Under the pieces are notes generated by a model. The model did not search any database and was not told the origin of the DNA. It worked only from the letters and a program-made list of their open reading frames with translations. From Meloidogyne chitwoodi (Eukaryota; Nematoda; Chromadorea; Rhabditida; Meloidogynidae), in assembly GCA_015183035.1 (NCBI GenBank), contig JACZZP010000020.1:62001-126000 (forward strand): a stretch of DNA of 64,000 nt, read 5' to 3'. Below are positions 31,101 to 34,639 of this stretch, one piece after another. The translations under genes and the position numbers were made by a program. The stretch's first letter is position 1. Every line of letters begins with the position of its first letter.

Positions 31101-32222
31101 AAAATAAAGGACTTGTTACAAATTACTTAAATAAATTTCAAATGGAATTATATCCTTGCAAAATTACGCATTATGGTGCTGATAGGGTATTCGCCCTCAG
31201 AGGATACCTTCGGGTTACTATAAGGTAAAATTAAATTTTATAAATAAAAACTAAAATTAATATTTAGGCAATATTTCTACGTACGTCACCGTGTTGATCT
31301 CTATCTCCCGAATCTACCTCTTTTATGTGTATTCGGCGGTAAAAATCATCAATACTTCTACCCTTTGGAATGTATTGATGTCATACAGAAAGATGAAGAA
31401 CATATTTAATTTACTTGGACAATTTAATAAAAACATATATTACCAATTGTTAAATTATAATAAAAAAATATATTATATATTGTTAAATTATTATTTAAAA
31501 ATTTCAAAAAAATAAATATTTACATCCAATCTTTTTTTATAAAATTATTTTATCGTAGTTTTAAACAAATTTTATTTAAAAAAATTATTTACTATTTTTT
31601 ATTAAAAAAATATTTTAAAAAATGTAAAAAATAAACAAAGTTTAAAAATTTTTCAACCTTTTAAGTTTTTTCTTTTAAAAAATTATTTTATAATTTTTTG
31701 CTTAATTTAATGTTCCACTTTTAAATATTTATTTTCTAGTTTAGTAGGGTTTTAAAATGTTTTTTTGTTTTAAAACCTTACTATACACTACTGACAGATG
31801 AGACATATTACAGAAGCTGAATTACCTAAATATTTATCCTTTTACTGGTTTTTATCCCTTAAATAATCCAATAAAAGGTTGTTATCCACCTGATCTTCTT
31901 GAAATATATTTGAAAATGTTGTCCCAAATTTATGTTCTTTGGTTATTAATATTTGGTCACTTTTAAAATAAATATATTTTCACTTTATTATTAATTAATT
32001 ATTAATTATTTTATCGAGGCATATTACAGTGTAGAGGAAAAATAAGCGTGCACTTCTCCTTACGCCAAAAATGCAAGAGAAGAAAAGAAAAGAGCAAATT
32101 CTCTTTGCGGACAGGTAGGACATCAACTGGTTATTTACCTTTAATTTCAATTAAAATTAAATTAAATTTATAAAGGACAAATGGACGAAGGATTTTCTGA
32201 TTCTGATGACCAAGAACACTGA
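4158..32222 (+). CDS. Host gene A: secreted FLYWCH-like protein, split by Maverick 1 (frameshifted)
   Basis: Ten exons can be chained with consistent phases: 4158-4287, 4326-4382, 4429-4470, 4535-4858, 5045-5188, 5377-5613, 6040-6300, 6629-6760, 6921-7041 and 32176-32222. The product starts with a hydrophobic signal peptide ([15 protein letters not shown]). A low-complexity Asn/Pro/Ser region follows. Exon 6 resembles a FLYWCH zinc finger (GHSYNSN...YYWQC...CKLR...NHTC). The C-terminus has a basic RKRK cluster and an acidic tail. Chaining requires one base fewer in the 9-A run at 6044-6052, so the copy carries a one-base frameshift (real or a homopolymer error). The last intron is about 25 kb and holds Maverick 1. 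A secreted, possibly nucleus-targeted effector is inference only. Confidence 0.6.
5645..5929. mobile_element. Palindromic MITE in an intron of gene A
   Basis: Ends read attagggcttaacaaaacatg and, inverted, attagggtttaacaaaacatg. The arms stay complementary for more than 100 bp (aaggttaac...tctctcg...agaaaagtagtggt). TA on either side suggests a TA target duplication as in Tc1/mariner-type MITEs. No coding content. Confidence 0.6.
6322..6505. mobile_element. Small foldback element (TTAGAGATAGGA termini)
   Basis: Inverted ends TTAGAGATAGGA / TCCTGTCTCTAA enclose several copies of gatctgga and its complement. It lies in the intron between exons 7 and 8 of gene A. No coding content. Confidence 0.4.
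7280..7440. repeat. Left arm of inverted repeat flanking Maverick 1
   Basis: Bases about 7290-7422 (ggtaaataaccagttgat...gtgcacgcttatttttcctc) recur inverted at about 32027-32155. The arms lie just outside the Maverick 1 target duplications. The Maverick therefore entered a pre-existing foldback element in the last intron of gene A. Confidence 0.65.
7493..7588. repeat. Maverick 1 left terminal inverted repeat
   Basis: It matches the reverse complement of 31722-31792 (agtagtgtatagtaaggttt... ...ctagaaaata), with about 25 extra bases in this copy (cttgaaagttttaaaactct region). It contains an internal short palindrome around ttttaaaacaaaa. Confidence 0.85.
7964..8870 (-). pseudogene. UFSP2-like Ufm1-specific cysteine protease, C-terminal catalytic fragment
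   Basis: Three minus-strand exons (8578-8759, 8289-8499, 7964-8181) plus a short upstream piece near 8806-8870 encode the papain-like domain of Ufm1-specific protease 2, which matures UFM1 and removes it from targets. Visible signatures are [15 protein letters not shown] (catalytic Cys), [17 protein letters not shown] and [11 protein letters not shown] (catalytic Asp and His), then [12 protein letters not shown]. All three catalytic residues are present and the exons join in frame. The N-terminal part of the family is missing. It lies inside Maverick 1 as captured host cargo; whether it is expressed is unknown. Confidence 0.75.
8890..9816 (-). pseudogene. Ankyrin-repeat fragment resembling UNC-44/ankyrin
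   Basis: Minus-strand exons encode about seven ankyrin repeats. Short stretches ([44 protein letters not shown]) match the membrane-binding repeats of metazoan ankyrins (nematode unc-44) closely. There is no spectrin-binding or death domain, so this is an internal fragment of a very large gene. It sits between UFSP2-like and MED12-like pieces on the same strand in Maverick 1. It could be read through with its neighbours as one chimeric transcript, which is untested. Confidence 0.7.
9950..11360 (-). pseudogene. MED12-like (Mediator kinase module) N-terminal fragment
   Basis: Minus-strand exons carry signatures of the N-terminus of Mediator subunit 12: RPLKR, then [14 protein letters not shown], a segment [17 protein letters not shown] like the conserved VP..RA.WL.K region, and DGLLDRHEF, which matches the family's QDGMLDRHEF motif. 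Only the first few hundred residues are represented. One segment (NQVAHPF... at about 10580-10480) runs into a stop in the simplest frame, so integrity is doubtful. It is captured host sequence in Maverick 1. Confidence 0.6.
11490..11700 (-). pseudogene. Possible glycerophosphodiester phosphodiesterase C-terminal fragment
   Basis: Two short minus-strand exons read [17 protein letters not shown] and [14 protein letters not shown]. The pattern of W-T-V-N followed about 20 residues later by I-P-F-L-T-D resembles the end of the GDPD TIM barrel. The catalytic residues lie upstream in the family and are absent here. Identification rests on a short motif and is tentative. Confidence 0.35.
11836..12840 (-). 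pseudogene. DEAH-box helicase fragment (DHX34/SMGL-2-like)
   Basis: Minus-strand exons encode a DEAH helicase N-terminal half in order: [15 protein letters not shown], the Walker A segment [33 protein letters not shown] (motif Ia), then [15 protein letters not shown] and VVILDE at the start of motif II. The [11 protein letters not shown] wording is typical of DHX34-type helicases, which act in nonsense-mediated decay. Everything after motif II is missing, so it cannot be an active helicase. Captured host cargo in Maverick 1. Confidence 0.65.
12841..13319. other. Unassigned stretch between helicase fragment and tandem repeat
   Basis: It holds a short minus-strand open piece near 12885-12960 that may be an upstream exon of the helicase fragment, then AT-rich sequence with an inverted pair around 12965-13012 (gaaaacaaat...atttgttttc). 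No gene is recognised. Confidence 0.3.
13320..13585. repeat. Tandem repeat, about 85-bp unit, three copies
   Basis: Each unit contains gtgaatggaaa, tgaaaaat, ggagagtcg and tctctcgtgtgaga. The first unit is partial. A 143-codon minus-strand frame (13185-13616) reads through it with obvious internal periodicity and is not regarded as a gene. Confidence 0.7.
13715..14402 (+). rRNA. 18S rRNA-derived sequence, internally deleted (pseudogene)
   Basis: It begins like an eukaryotic small-subunit rRNA (atctggttgatcct... aagattaagccatgcatg, cgatttatcga, aaccgcgaacgg). It continues with the 530-loop core (gccgcggtaattccagc), a later block (gctacacatgcaaa), the decoding-site block (acaacgcccgtcgctg) and the 3-prime end (tcgcagcggctt). 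Blocks are in the right order, but the whole is under 700 nt where a full 18S is near 1,750 nt. It is therefore shortened by internal deletions and diverged. It lies inside Maverick 1 between host fragments and element genes. Not expected to work in ribosomes. Confidence 0.75.
14495..14807 (+). CDS. Small coiled-coil protein, three exons
   Basis: Exons 14495-14512, 14555-14734 and 14778-14807 join in frame into a 75-residue protein. It starts MEPSNH and has a heptad-rich centre ([20 protein letters not shown]). Both introns are 42-43 bp with GT...AG ends, typical of the other spliced genes in this element. No family is recognised and no counterpart was found at this place in Maverick 2. A role as an oligomerising accessory protein is only a guess. 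Confidence 0.5.
15069..15448. repeat. Perfect 184-bp inverted repeat with 12-base loop
   Basis: The arms 15069-15252 and 15265-15448 are exact reverse complements as read, separated by ttttttgtactg. The arms contain repeated ggtgagtggaaaa units. The right arm ends 16 bp before the start codon of gene X. Transcription through it would give a long double-stranded hairpin. Short open frames on either strand here only read the palindrome. Confidence 0.9.
15465..16916 (+). CDS. Conserved Maverick gene X, Cys-rich protein of unknown function
   Basis: Starts [14 protein letters not shown] and is split by several introns of about 40-50 bp. It ends with exon 16841-16916 (CCAAC...[13 protein letters not shown]). 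Features in order: acidic N-terminus, basic RRRR patch, [43 protein letters not shown] and a final CCAAC. Paired cysteines suggest zinc binding. A counterpart with the same exon order and Cys pairs is at 48986-50451 in Maverick 2, so selection has kept it. It precedes gene Y and polB on the same strand, suggesting an early replication-related role (inference). Not matched to a known family. Confidence 0.7.
17071..17805 (+). CDS. Conserved Maverick gene Y, Lys/Glu-rich protein of unknown function
   Basis: Spliced gene starting [11 protein letters not shown]. The next exon encodes a helical Lys/Glu-rich stretch with [20 protein letters not shown]. Further exons carry [15 protein letters not shown], a Ser/Thr-rich linker and a Cys-containing end. 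The counterpart at 48197-48865 in Maverick 2 keeps [14 protein letters not shown] and PERE, with a shorter C-terminus. It lies between gene X and polB in both elements. Function unknown. Confidence 0.65.
17884..22790 (+). CDS. polB: Protein-primed DNA polymerase B (Maverick polB)
   Basis: Multi-exon gene starting [12 protein letters not shown]; introns are about 40-60 bp. The N-terminal half has paired Cys/His zinc-binding motifs ([43 protein letters not shown]). The exonuclease domain shows FDFEC (Exo I), SHYGGRYDMHLL (Exo II) and YCEQDVRIL (Exo III). The polymerase shows [13 protein letters not shown] (motif A), KTCNNSLWGRW (motif B) and [12 protein letters not shown] (motif C, catalytic Asp pair). 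All expected motifs of the protein-primed family B are present, and no break was seen in the exons checked. It should replicate the element from a terminal protein primer. Confidence 0.9.
22912..23585 (+). CDS. NADAR-domain protein
   Basis: Exons 22912-22933, 22971-23308 and 23349-23585 join in frame into 198 residues. The NADAR (YbiA/DUF1768) pattern is clear: [20 protein letters not shown], then [56 protein letters not shown] enzymes act on ADP-ribose-type N-glycosides, and some remove ADP-ribose from guanine in DNA. It sits just after polB in Maverick 1. In Maverick 2 an F-box gene occupies this place and only the last NADAR codons remain. A role in protecting element DNA is inference. Confidence 0.85.
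23589..24198 (-). CDS. Divergent TATA-binding protein (TBP)
   Basis: Two exons on the minus strand (24198-23856 and 23815-23589; 40-bp intron) give 189 residues, about the size of the TBP core. Both TBP repeats are visible. The first has [43 protein letters not shown]; the second has [40 protein letters not shown]. These match the saddle fold with its S/TG-K-V-C-x-G signatures. It is transcribed away from the packaging ATPase. A second intact copy is at 52627-53238. TBP binds TATA boxes, and TATATAA boxes stand before several late genes here. Confidence 0.9.
24367..24374 (+). promoter_or_regulatory. TATA box (TATATAAA) before packaging ATPase
   Basis: TATATAAA lies 35 bp before the ATPase start codon, in the divergent spacer between TBP and ATPase. 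The same box is at 53417-53424 in Maverick 2 although the surrounding spacer has diverged. Confidence 0.6.
24409..25011 (+). CDS. DNA packaging ATPase (FtsK/HerA, A32-like)
   Basis: 200 residues, single exon. Walker A is GATGSGKT at residues 12-19 and Walker B is LLVLDD at about 76-81, followed by [10 protein letters not shown] (sensor) and [16 protein letters not shown]. This is the genome-packaging ATPase shared by Mavericks, virophages and nucleocytoplasmic large DNA viruses. It should pump element DNA into capsids. It opens the late block. The Maverick 2 copy (53442) is the same length and over 90% identical at protein level. Confidence 0.9.
   Translation: MFQAPFTMIISGATGSGKTQWLLKFLKNCQLIVEPPPEKILYCFGEINETIFKLKEIGIETYNGVPEPELIKKHQLLVLDDLMLNIDNDFIDLLFTKGSHNWGVSIIFVTQSLYGRNIKTARANSHYILLTKNPQGLLQVRTLGSQLFPKRLDYFLEAYRDATYDRFSYLLINMHPNADEHLRLSSKIFPREKMCIYLPL
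25037..25390 (+). CDS. Small basic Maverick protein with hydrophobic C-terminus
   Basis: 117 residues. A Lys-rich N-terminus (KTKSNKKKN) is followed by [19 protein letters not shown] and NKKQKQKL. It ends with [21 protein letters not shown]. This arrangement (basic helices, then GG and a hydrophobic tail) recurs in many metazoan Maverick and adintovirus-like elements, where it is thought to be a virion core protein; that role is not proven. Its stop overlaps the next start (ATGA). An intact copy is at 54070-54423. Confidence 0.7.
   Translation: MTLNYSPYIRENYQFLQKLAKTKSNKKKNVLILKASADQILAIVEICANVLKHNFILNKKQKQKLANFADFYRKISRTRTEASARKHLQEGGSPALAAILVPILGALAEHLVHKITE
25387..26142 (+). CDS. Maverick coiled-coil structural protein
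   Basis: 251 residues, single exon. The start [15 protein letters not shown] and the following charged helix with [23 protein letters not shown] are typical of a protein encoded next to the integrase in Mavericks. The end has GGGKKKKR and a short hydrophobic/basic tail ([10 protein letters not shown]). It overlaps the integrase start by 16 bp. It is intact here and frameshifted in Maverick 2. The exact role is unknown; a virion protein is likely. Confidence 0.7.
   Translation: MKHTKKMIMVPESEYLALLKMIKGKEDFLQTEKAQADSQIKEALEDPKISEETKTKKYNWLYKKRRQLKQEIENRPQKVIIEESKNNNKPDVTPYLGNAIPQKPVLDDEHQKAEPAVKRYPKRYKGIIARQYADDLEEYVSNNKKKFKIHEDGTFETLVPGRRVGESNFKHVLEYITGMRENKAKGFNFLFRRISKDPQIKELIRISQEETDGNSSDQTGGGKKKKRTVIVKIPPINSLKNKFVPKIWEKL
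26127..27212 (+). CDS. Retroviral-type DDE integrase with chromodomain
   Basis: 361 residues. The catalytic triad is D81 (WQADLAIF), D144 (YTDRGLEF) and E179 ([13 protein letters not shown]), giving the classic D,D(35)E spacing. A C-terminal chromodomain covers about 322-361 ([15 protein letters not shown]). It inserts element DNA with 6-bp target duplications, as seen at both elements. The start is inside the previous gene and the stop shares bases with the next start (TAATG). The protein differs from the copy at 55161 only in the last residue. Confidence 0.95.
   Translation: MGKTLEKHLEHVYYSLNSPASYAGVRRVFEESRRKFPKLKIQDVKDFMHKQRVYTMHMPLKKRFPRLVTRPSGLHTDWQADLAIFDKLASKNDGYKYLLVCIDVLSRKMIVAPVKSKSPNDMIEAFEKIFIENKGILPHKIYTDRGLEFQAKKMREYFSTKDIDKRVVFSPDVHASMAERANRTIKERLYRYFSEKNTLRWIEPVQNIVAGINASVNRITGVKPNSVTFKNARRLFKRLYKENKDENSKQKLEIGQIVRIAKEKGTFEKGYLANYTDELFRIITVNDSHLPTIYRLEDLEGTKIEGIFYREELVPTTLDTTHRIAEILKTRKTREGIKHFVRWVGYNEQHNSWINDSDIVQ
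27212..28183 (+). pseudogene. Minor capsid (penton-like) protein with in-frame stop
   Basis: Starts [18 protein letters not shown], then [19 protein letters not shown], the usual opening of the Maverick minor capsid protein. A Glu/Lys-rich low-complexity insert lies at about residues 107-135 and [16 protein letters not shown] at about 207-222. A TAA at 27875-27877 interrupts the frame after TIY. The same frame then continues to 28183 ([16 protein letters not shown]... [16 protein letters not shown]). At the aligned place Maverick 2 has a serine codon, so this is a nonsense mutation. Readthrough or reinitiation at 27896 is possible but untested. Confidence 0.8.
28186..28572 (+). CDS. pVI-like Maverick virion protein
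   Basis: 128 residues, start chosen at 28186 because the copy in Maverick 2 begins at the same Met. It has [27 protein letters not shown], then a helix with [15 protein letters not shown], and a Lys/Arg-rich end. The glycine-rich segment followed by an amphipathic helix resembles adenovirus pVI/pX-like virion proteins of Mavericks. It is intact here and truncated by TGA in Maverick 2. Confidence 0.65.
   Translation: MTHVSVDLDKIDWEPFLTSQEGGGGKNDYFQGTRYQRGFGVFGTVGRFLMPIVKNIASTAGQEALTAGRNLLEDVAQGKSVKDALQQHGSEGLQKIGKKLQQCGKGKKQNLKNNRKRRYKDQLSLEGF
28577..28584 (+). promoter_or_regulatory. TATA box (TATATAAG) before major capsid gene
   Basis: Lies 36 bp before the capsid start codon. The same gagtagtatataagtt context stands at 57599-57606 in Maverick 2. 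Confidence 0.65.
28613..30004 (+). CDS. Major capsid protein (double jelly roll)
   Basis: 463 residues, single exon. Highly conserved between the two elements and placed between the pVI-like protein and protease, as in other Mavericks. Recognisable stretches include [78 protein letters not shown] and RVLSTDGSV at the end. It should form the icosahedral shell. This copy is intact. The Maverick 2 copy has one extra T in a T run and is frameshifted near its end. Confidence 0.85.
   Translation: MTTVKKIDKDSAEGVDNRITFFSVPATNVGIQRSAYKELLPLNALNQSAGPFIFRYFGDSLYLDLSKTYVWLALSLERKDVTSGEWVPITDGSGENLAGDKHVGVGQYLGLTWIRRLTLSINGVQCFDSGIHYAYRSIIMHELGANNDVSRGLYEAGLYYLDDEDKNNYDGSGFKSRSARFANGKICRMFSHLDFDLARQDQLLIPHSDVIWTLYRNNDEFLIHTPKYRKNVGDPLIDNINTYRLRLHDLRLFVKQVDLSNSLNNAIARHLEQSPAKYYQRKIEIRSVFLGKGRQEITHPTFTSTSPRRLIICFVNSTAYIGNQALSPFTFEHANLRSVSAEFGGFQFPAVQYDLDFANDNFVRAYVDMYLGMDLDTWPSIDQRTLSIGMKKFARSFCFFVIPMTSTLEDTKGLELIRQGVTTIKCLFNEPIKDEGYEMIIMGEFDSILSINADRVLSTDGSV
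30008..30463 (+). CDS. Adenovirus-type cysteine protease
   Basis: 151 residues. Catalytic residues are visible: H53 (GEHWIACY), D69 (YFDSLAEE), Q98 and C105 ([10 protein letters not shown]). This C5/Ulp1-like protease cleaves virion precursors in adenoviruses and is a defining Maverick gene. Four bases separate it from the capsid stop. The stop codon lies inside a TATATAAG box that may serve the next gene. An intact copy is at 59031-59486. Confidence 0.9.
   Translation: MNSLQILTILQNYKPLKNKFIGVYSSNNIPKLVKQKNFCFIANTMRKGTKGEHWIACYSDTQDTIEYFDSLAEEPNCDMRQSLLTNYSKVKQNRFILQSPFSNTCGHYCICFLVLRSMYGKFSLVLQKLHSIPLESRDIILKNFVQRLISI
30457..30464 (+). promoter_or_regulatory. TATA box (TATATAAG) overlapping protease stop
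   Basis: The box overlaps the protease stop codon and precedes the small membrane-protein gene by 57 bp. It is conserved at 59480-59487 in Maverick 2. Part of the match is forced by the coding sequence, so confidence is lower. Confidence 0.4.
30521..30772 (+). CDS. Small single-pass membrane protein
   Basis: 83 residues from the Met matching the start of the Maverick 2 copy; an upstream Met at 30491 is possible here only. The N-terminus has one Cys and a possible N-glycosylation site (NNTT). A membrane segment ([19 protein letters not shown]) is followed by a basic tail ending ASHRV. Kept in both elements between protease and PAZ-like gene. Function unknown. It is far too short to be a fusogen; an envelope or virion-membrane role is a guess. 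Confidence 0.65.
   Translation: MTFSSQDIVLPFPKHPYENNTTFINCPINEKMMAPPQHFILAFAYVLYIIFFFLLMFFYRGRNGFIDRNTNGNGLIRLASHRV
30781..30788 (+). promoter_or_regulatory. TATA box (TATATAAG) before PAZ-like gene
   Basis: Lies 37 bp before the start codon. A TATATAAA stands at the equivalent place (59755-59762) in Maverick 2. Confidence 0.6.
30818..31409 (+). CDS. PAZ-like (Argonaute-derived) Maverick protein
   Basis: Exons 30818-31224 and 31268-31409 (43-bp intron) join in frame to 182 residues. The second exon encodes [17 protein letters not shown] and then LLCVFGG...[11 protein letters not shown]. This matches the end of Argonaute PAZ domains (eYF...Y.i.L.yPnLP.l.vG.....y.PlE...i). Just before the junction, [18 protein letters not shown] resembles the start of an Argonaute N domain. 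Two GCTP motifs lie further upstream. No MID or PIWI domain exists, so it cannot slice. The Maverick 2 copy (59795-60380) keeps intron, frame and motif. It may bind small-RNA ends or interfere with silencing (inference). Confidence 0.7.
31410..31721. other. AT-rich right subterminal region of Maverick 1
   Basis: No gene is seen after the PAZ-like gene. A/T runs continue into the right terminal inverted repeat. Confidence 0.4.
31722..31792. repeat. Maverick 1 right terminal inverted repeat
   Basis: Reverse complement of the left terminus, ending ...CTATACACTACT, followed by the GACAGA duplication at 31793-31798. Confidence 0.85.
32027..32155. repeat. Right arm of inverted repeat flanking Maverick 1
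   Basis: Reverse complement of 7290-7422 (gtgtagaggaaaaataagcg ... aactggttatttacc). Together the two arms mark the foldback element that Maverick 1 entered. Confidence 0.65.
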
Positions 32223-33179
32223 AAAAAATAGTTTATTAATTTATAAAAAGCAGTGTTAGACTTATTTTAAAAGAAAAATTTAATTTTCCCGTAAATTAGC
32301 AACAACCTATCACTTTATGTCATTTTTTAATAGTTATTAAATTTTACATTTATTTAAAAAATAAAAAATATAATTAGAGTAAAAACAAACTAAAATTTAT
32401 GTTTTTTGGATCTCTTTTTCAGACATTTTTTAAAATAAATTGGAATATTCCTTTTATTAAAACTTTAATTTTGACAAAATTTCGTTTGTTGGAGTGGTTG
32501 TAGACTCTATATTTAAACTTAGAAATTAATGCTAACTTCAAAAATGGTCCAAAAATAAAATATTTATTTAACAAATAAAATAAATTATTTAATTAAAAGT
32601 AAACTATAAAAAAGAACGAAAGAAATCTAAAAAGTCGGAGATTTTCCTTTTCCTTAGTGTGCGGTTTTTCCTGAACGTTCATTTACGACATATAGCGATA
32701 TGGTTTCTTGGAAATTTTCTAATCACAGAGAAGATCCTTTTTCTCATTTGTCAGTTCTTTTATCTTTGCATTAACTTATAATATAGATAAATATTTTTTA
32801 TTTTCTTAACTTGTGGGTAAATAGACTAATAATAAAAGAAAAGATAGGAAAAATTAAAATAGAAAATTTATTTGTATATACAGTAAATATTCAATTAAGA
32901 ACCGGTCCTAAAAAACTCTTACCAACGATGCATAACATGCACTTGCATGTTTTTGCCAACACTATTTATGACTAAAGAGATGATTTAAACTTAATTATAA
33001 TGTAGTTTTTGGAATTTTTATTTTAAAATTAATATCTATTATGATTTATTCGAAAATTATAAACAAAAAATTATATAAATTTATAATGATTTGAAGAATA
33101 TTTATTTTTTTATAATTTTTTTGAATGCTTTCTTCAATCTTTCTTTTATATTTAATTTTTTCTTCCATTAAAATATCAT

Positions 33180-33695
33180 TTAAACAGTTTTAGCTCTTCC
33201 ACAAGCGATTGGCATATCTTTCGTTTTTGGTATAATCACAAACATATCACCATTAATTTTAAGATTTAATTCATGTTTACCCATATTATATTCTCCAATT
33301 TCCATTTTACATTCATTTTTTGAGAAAAATGGAGAATCATTAAAAGGTACTTTAATTGTACGTTTACCTCCATTAATTTTAAAAATTAATTCTCCAGTAT
33401 GTGAATCACCTTTAATATTACAAATTCCAGGTTTGTTAGGTAAGGCAGTACAAATTGTTTTATTAATATTTAATGAAACAGAATCTAGATTTGTTAAAGA
33501 GTTTAAAAGAATTAATGATTTCTTGTCTGTTGTATTTGGTTCCCATTTAATATTTTTTGCATTTCCAATATGATGAATTTCGCCAGAATGTTCATAACAA
33601 CCACCAGTTGAAGTACTTGGATTCATTCCTTTAGTTATGGCAATAAAAGTTAAAGAAATGATAAAAAGAGAAGAAAATATGTTGAAAATTGCCAT
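33180..33695 (-). CDS. Small secreted protein, candidate effector
   Basis: 171 residues. A signal peptide (MAIFNIFSSLFIISLTFIAI) is followed by a mature part with GGCYEHSGEIHHIGNAKN, SLNINKTICTALPNKPGIC and CGRAKTV at the end. Cysteines and Asn-glycosylation sites fit a secreted protein. It is half of an inverted duplication with the gene at 34116-34636, sharing near-identical promoters. No family is recognised; a parasitism-related role is only suggested by size and secretion signal. Confidence 0.75.
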   Translation of the reverse strand: MAIFNIFSSLFIISLTFIAITKGMNPSTSTGGCYEHSGEIHHIGNAKNIKWEPNTTDKKSLILLNSLTNLDSVSLNINKTICTALPNKPGICNIKGDSHTGELIFKINGGKRTIKVPFNDSPFFSKNECKMEIGEYNMGKHELNLKINGDMFVIIPKTKDMPIACGRAKTV

Positions 33696-34115
33696 TTTTT
33701 AAAAGGTTTTTTTTTTAATTTAGAGGAGAAGAAATTGTTTGTTGATTGAATTAATTAATTTATCCTTTTATATACTAATTATTTAAAGTTTTGAAAGATT
33801 TATTTTTAATAAAATTTATTACATCTTATAATTTGTATTATGATGTAAATTTAAACAAATAATAAATTTTATTTTTTAATAAAACCTATAATAATTAAAA
33901 AGTGCAATAATGAAATTGCGCGATTTACTTAGAAGTCATATTTTCAAAATAAACAAAAGTAAAGGCAAAGTGCATAGAAAAATGAGGAAATAATTTAAAT
34001 TTTATTAAAAATAAATCTTTCAAAATCTTTAAATAATTTGTATATATAAACAGAATTGAATTAGCTATTCAACAAACAATTTCTTCTCCTCTAAATTAAA
34101 AAGATATTTCTAAAA

Positions 34116-34636
34116 ATGGCAATCTTTAATAAACTATTTTCTTCCCTTATTATAATTTCTTTGGCTTTTATTGCCATAACTAATGGATGAATCCAAGTTC
34201 TTCTTCTTCTACTGGTGGTTGTGTTGAACATATTGGCGAAATTAAACATATTGGAAATGCAAAAAATAATAAATGGGAACCAAATACAACAGACAAGAAA
34301 TCATTAATTCTTTTAAAATCTACAAATCTAGATTCTGTTTCATTAAATATTAATAAAACAATTTGTACTGCCTTACCTAACAAACCTGGAATTTGTAATA
34401 TTAAAGGTGATTCACATACTGGAGAATTAATTTTTAAAATTAATGGAGGTAAACGTACAATTAAAGTACCTTTTAATGATTCTCCATTTTTCTCAAAAAA
34501 TGAATGTAAAATGGAAATTGGAGAATATAATATGGGTACTCATGAATTAAATCTTAAAATTAATGGTGATATGTTTGTGATTATACCAAAAACTGAAGAG
34601 AAGACAATGCCTTGTGGAAGAGCTAAAACTGTTTAA
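34116..34636 (+). pseudogene. Inverted paralogue of the secreted protein, frameshifted after the signal peptide
   Basis: The signal-peptide segment from 34116 aligns with the minus-strand copy. At about 34180-34187 one A is missing (actaatggatgaatcc versus actaaaggaatgaatcc), so the signal peptide runs into TGA. The mature part is open from an ATG at 34187 (149 residues) and over 90% identical to its twin. If used, that start would give a protein without a secretion signal. Either a young pseudogene or a cytosolic variant. Confidence 0.7.
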
Positions 34637-34639
34637 ATG

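Larger units (their letters stand above)
7493..31792 (+). mobile_element. Maverick/Polinton element 1 (complete, 24.3 kb)
   Basis: The ends are AGTAGTGTATAGTAAGG and its reverse complement ...CACTACT. They are flanked by a perfect 6-bp target duplication GACAGA (7487-7492 and 31793-31798), the Maverick/Polinton hallmark. Inside are protein-primed polB, DDE integrase with chromodomain, packaging ATPase, adenovirus-type protease, major and minor capsid genes, plus TBP-, NADAR- and PAZ-like genes. The left 6 kb holds host gene fragments and an rRNA fragment. Confidence 0.95.
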
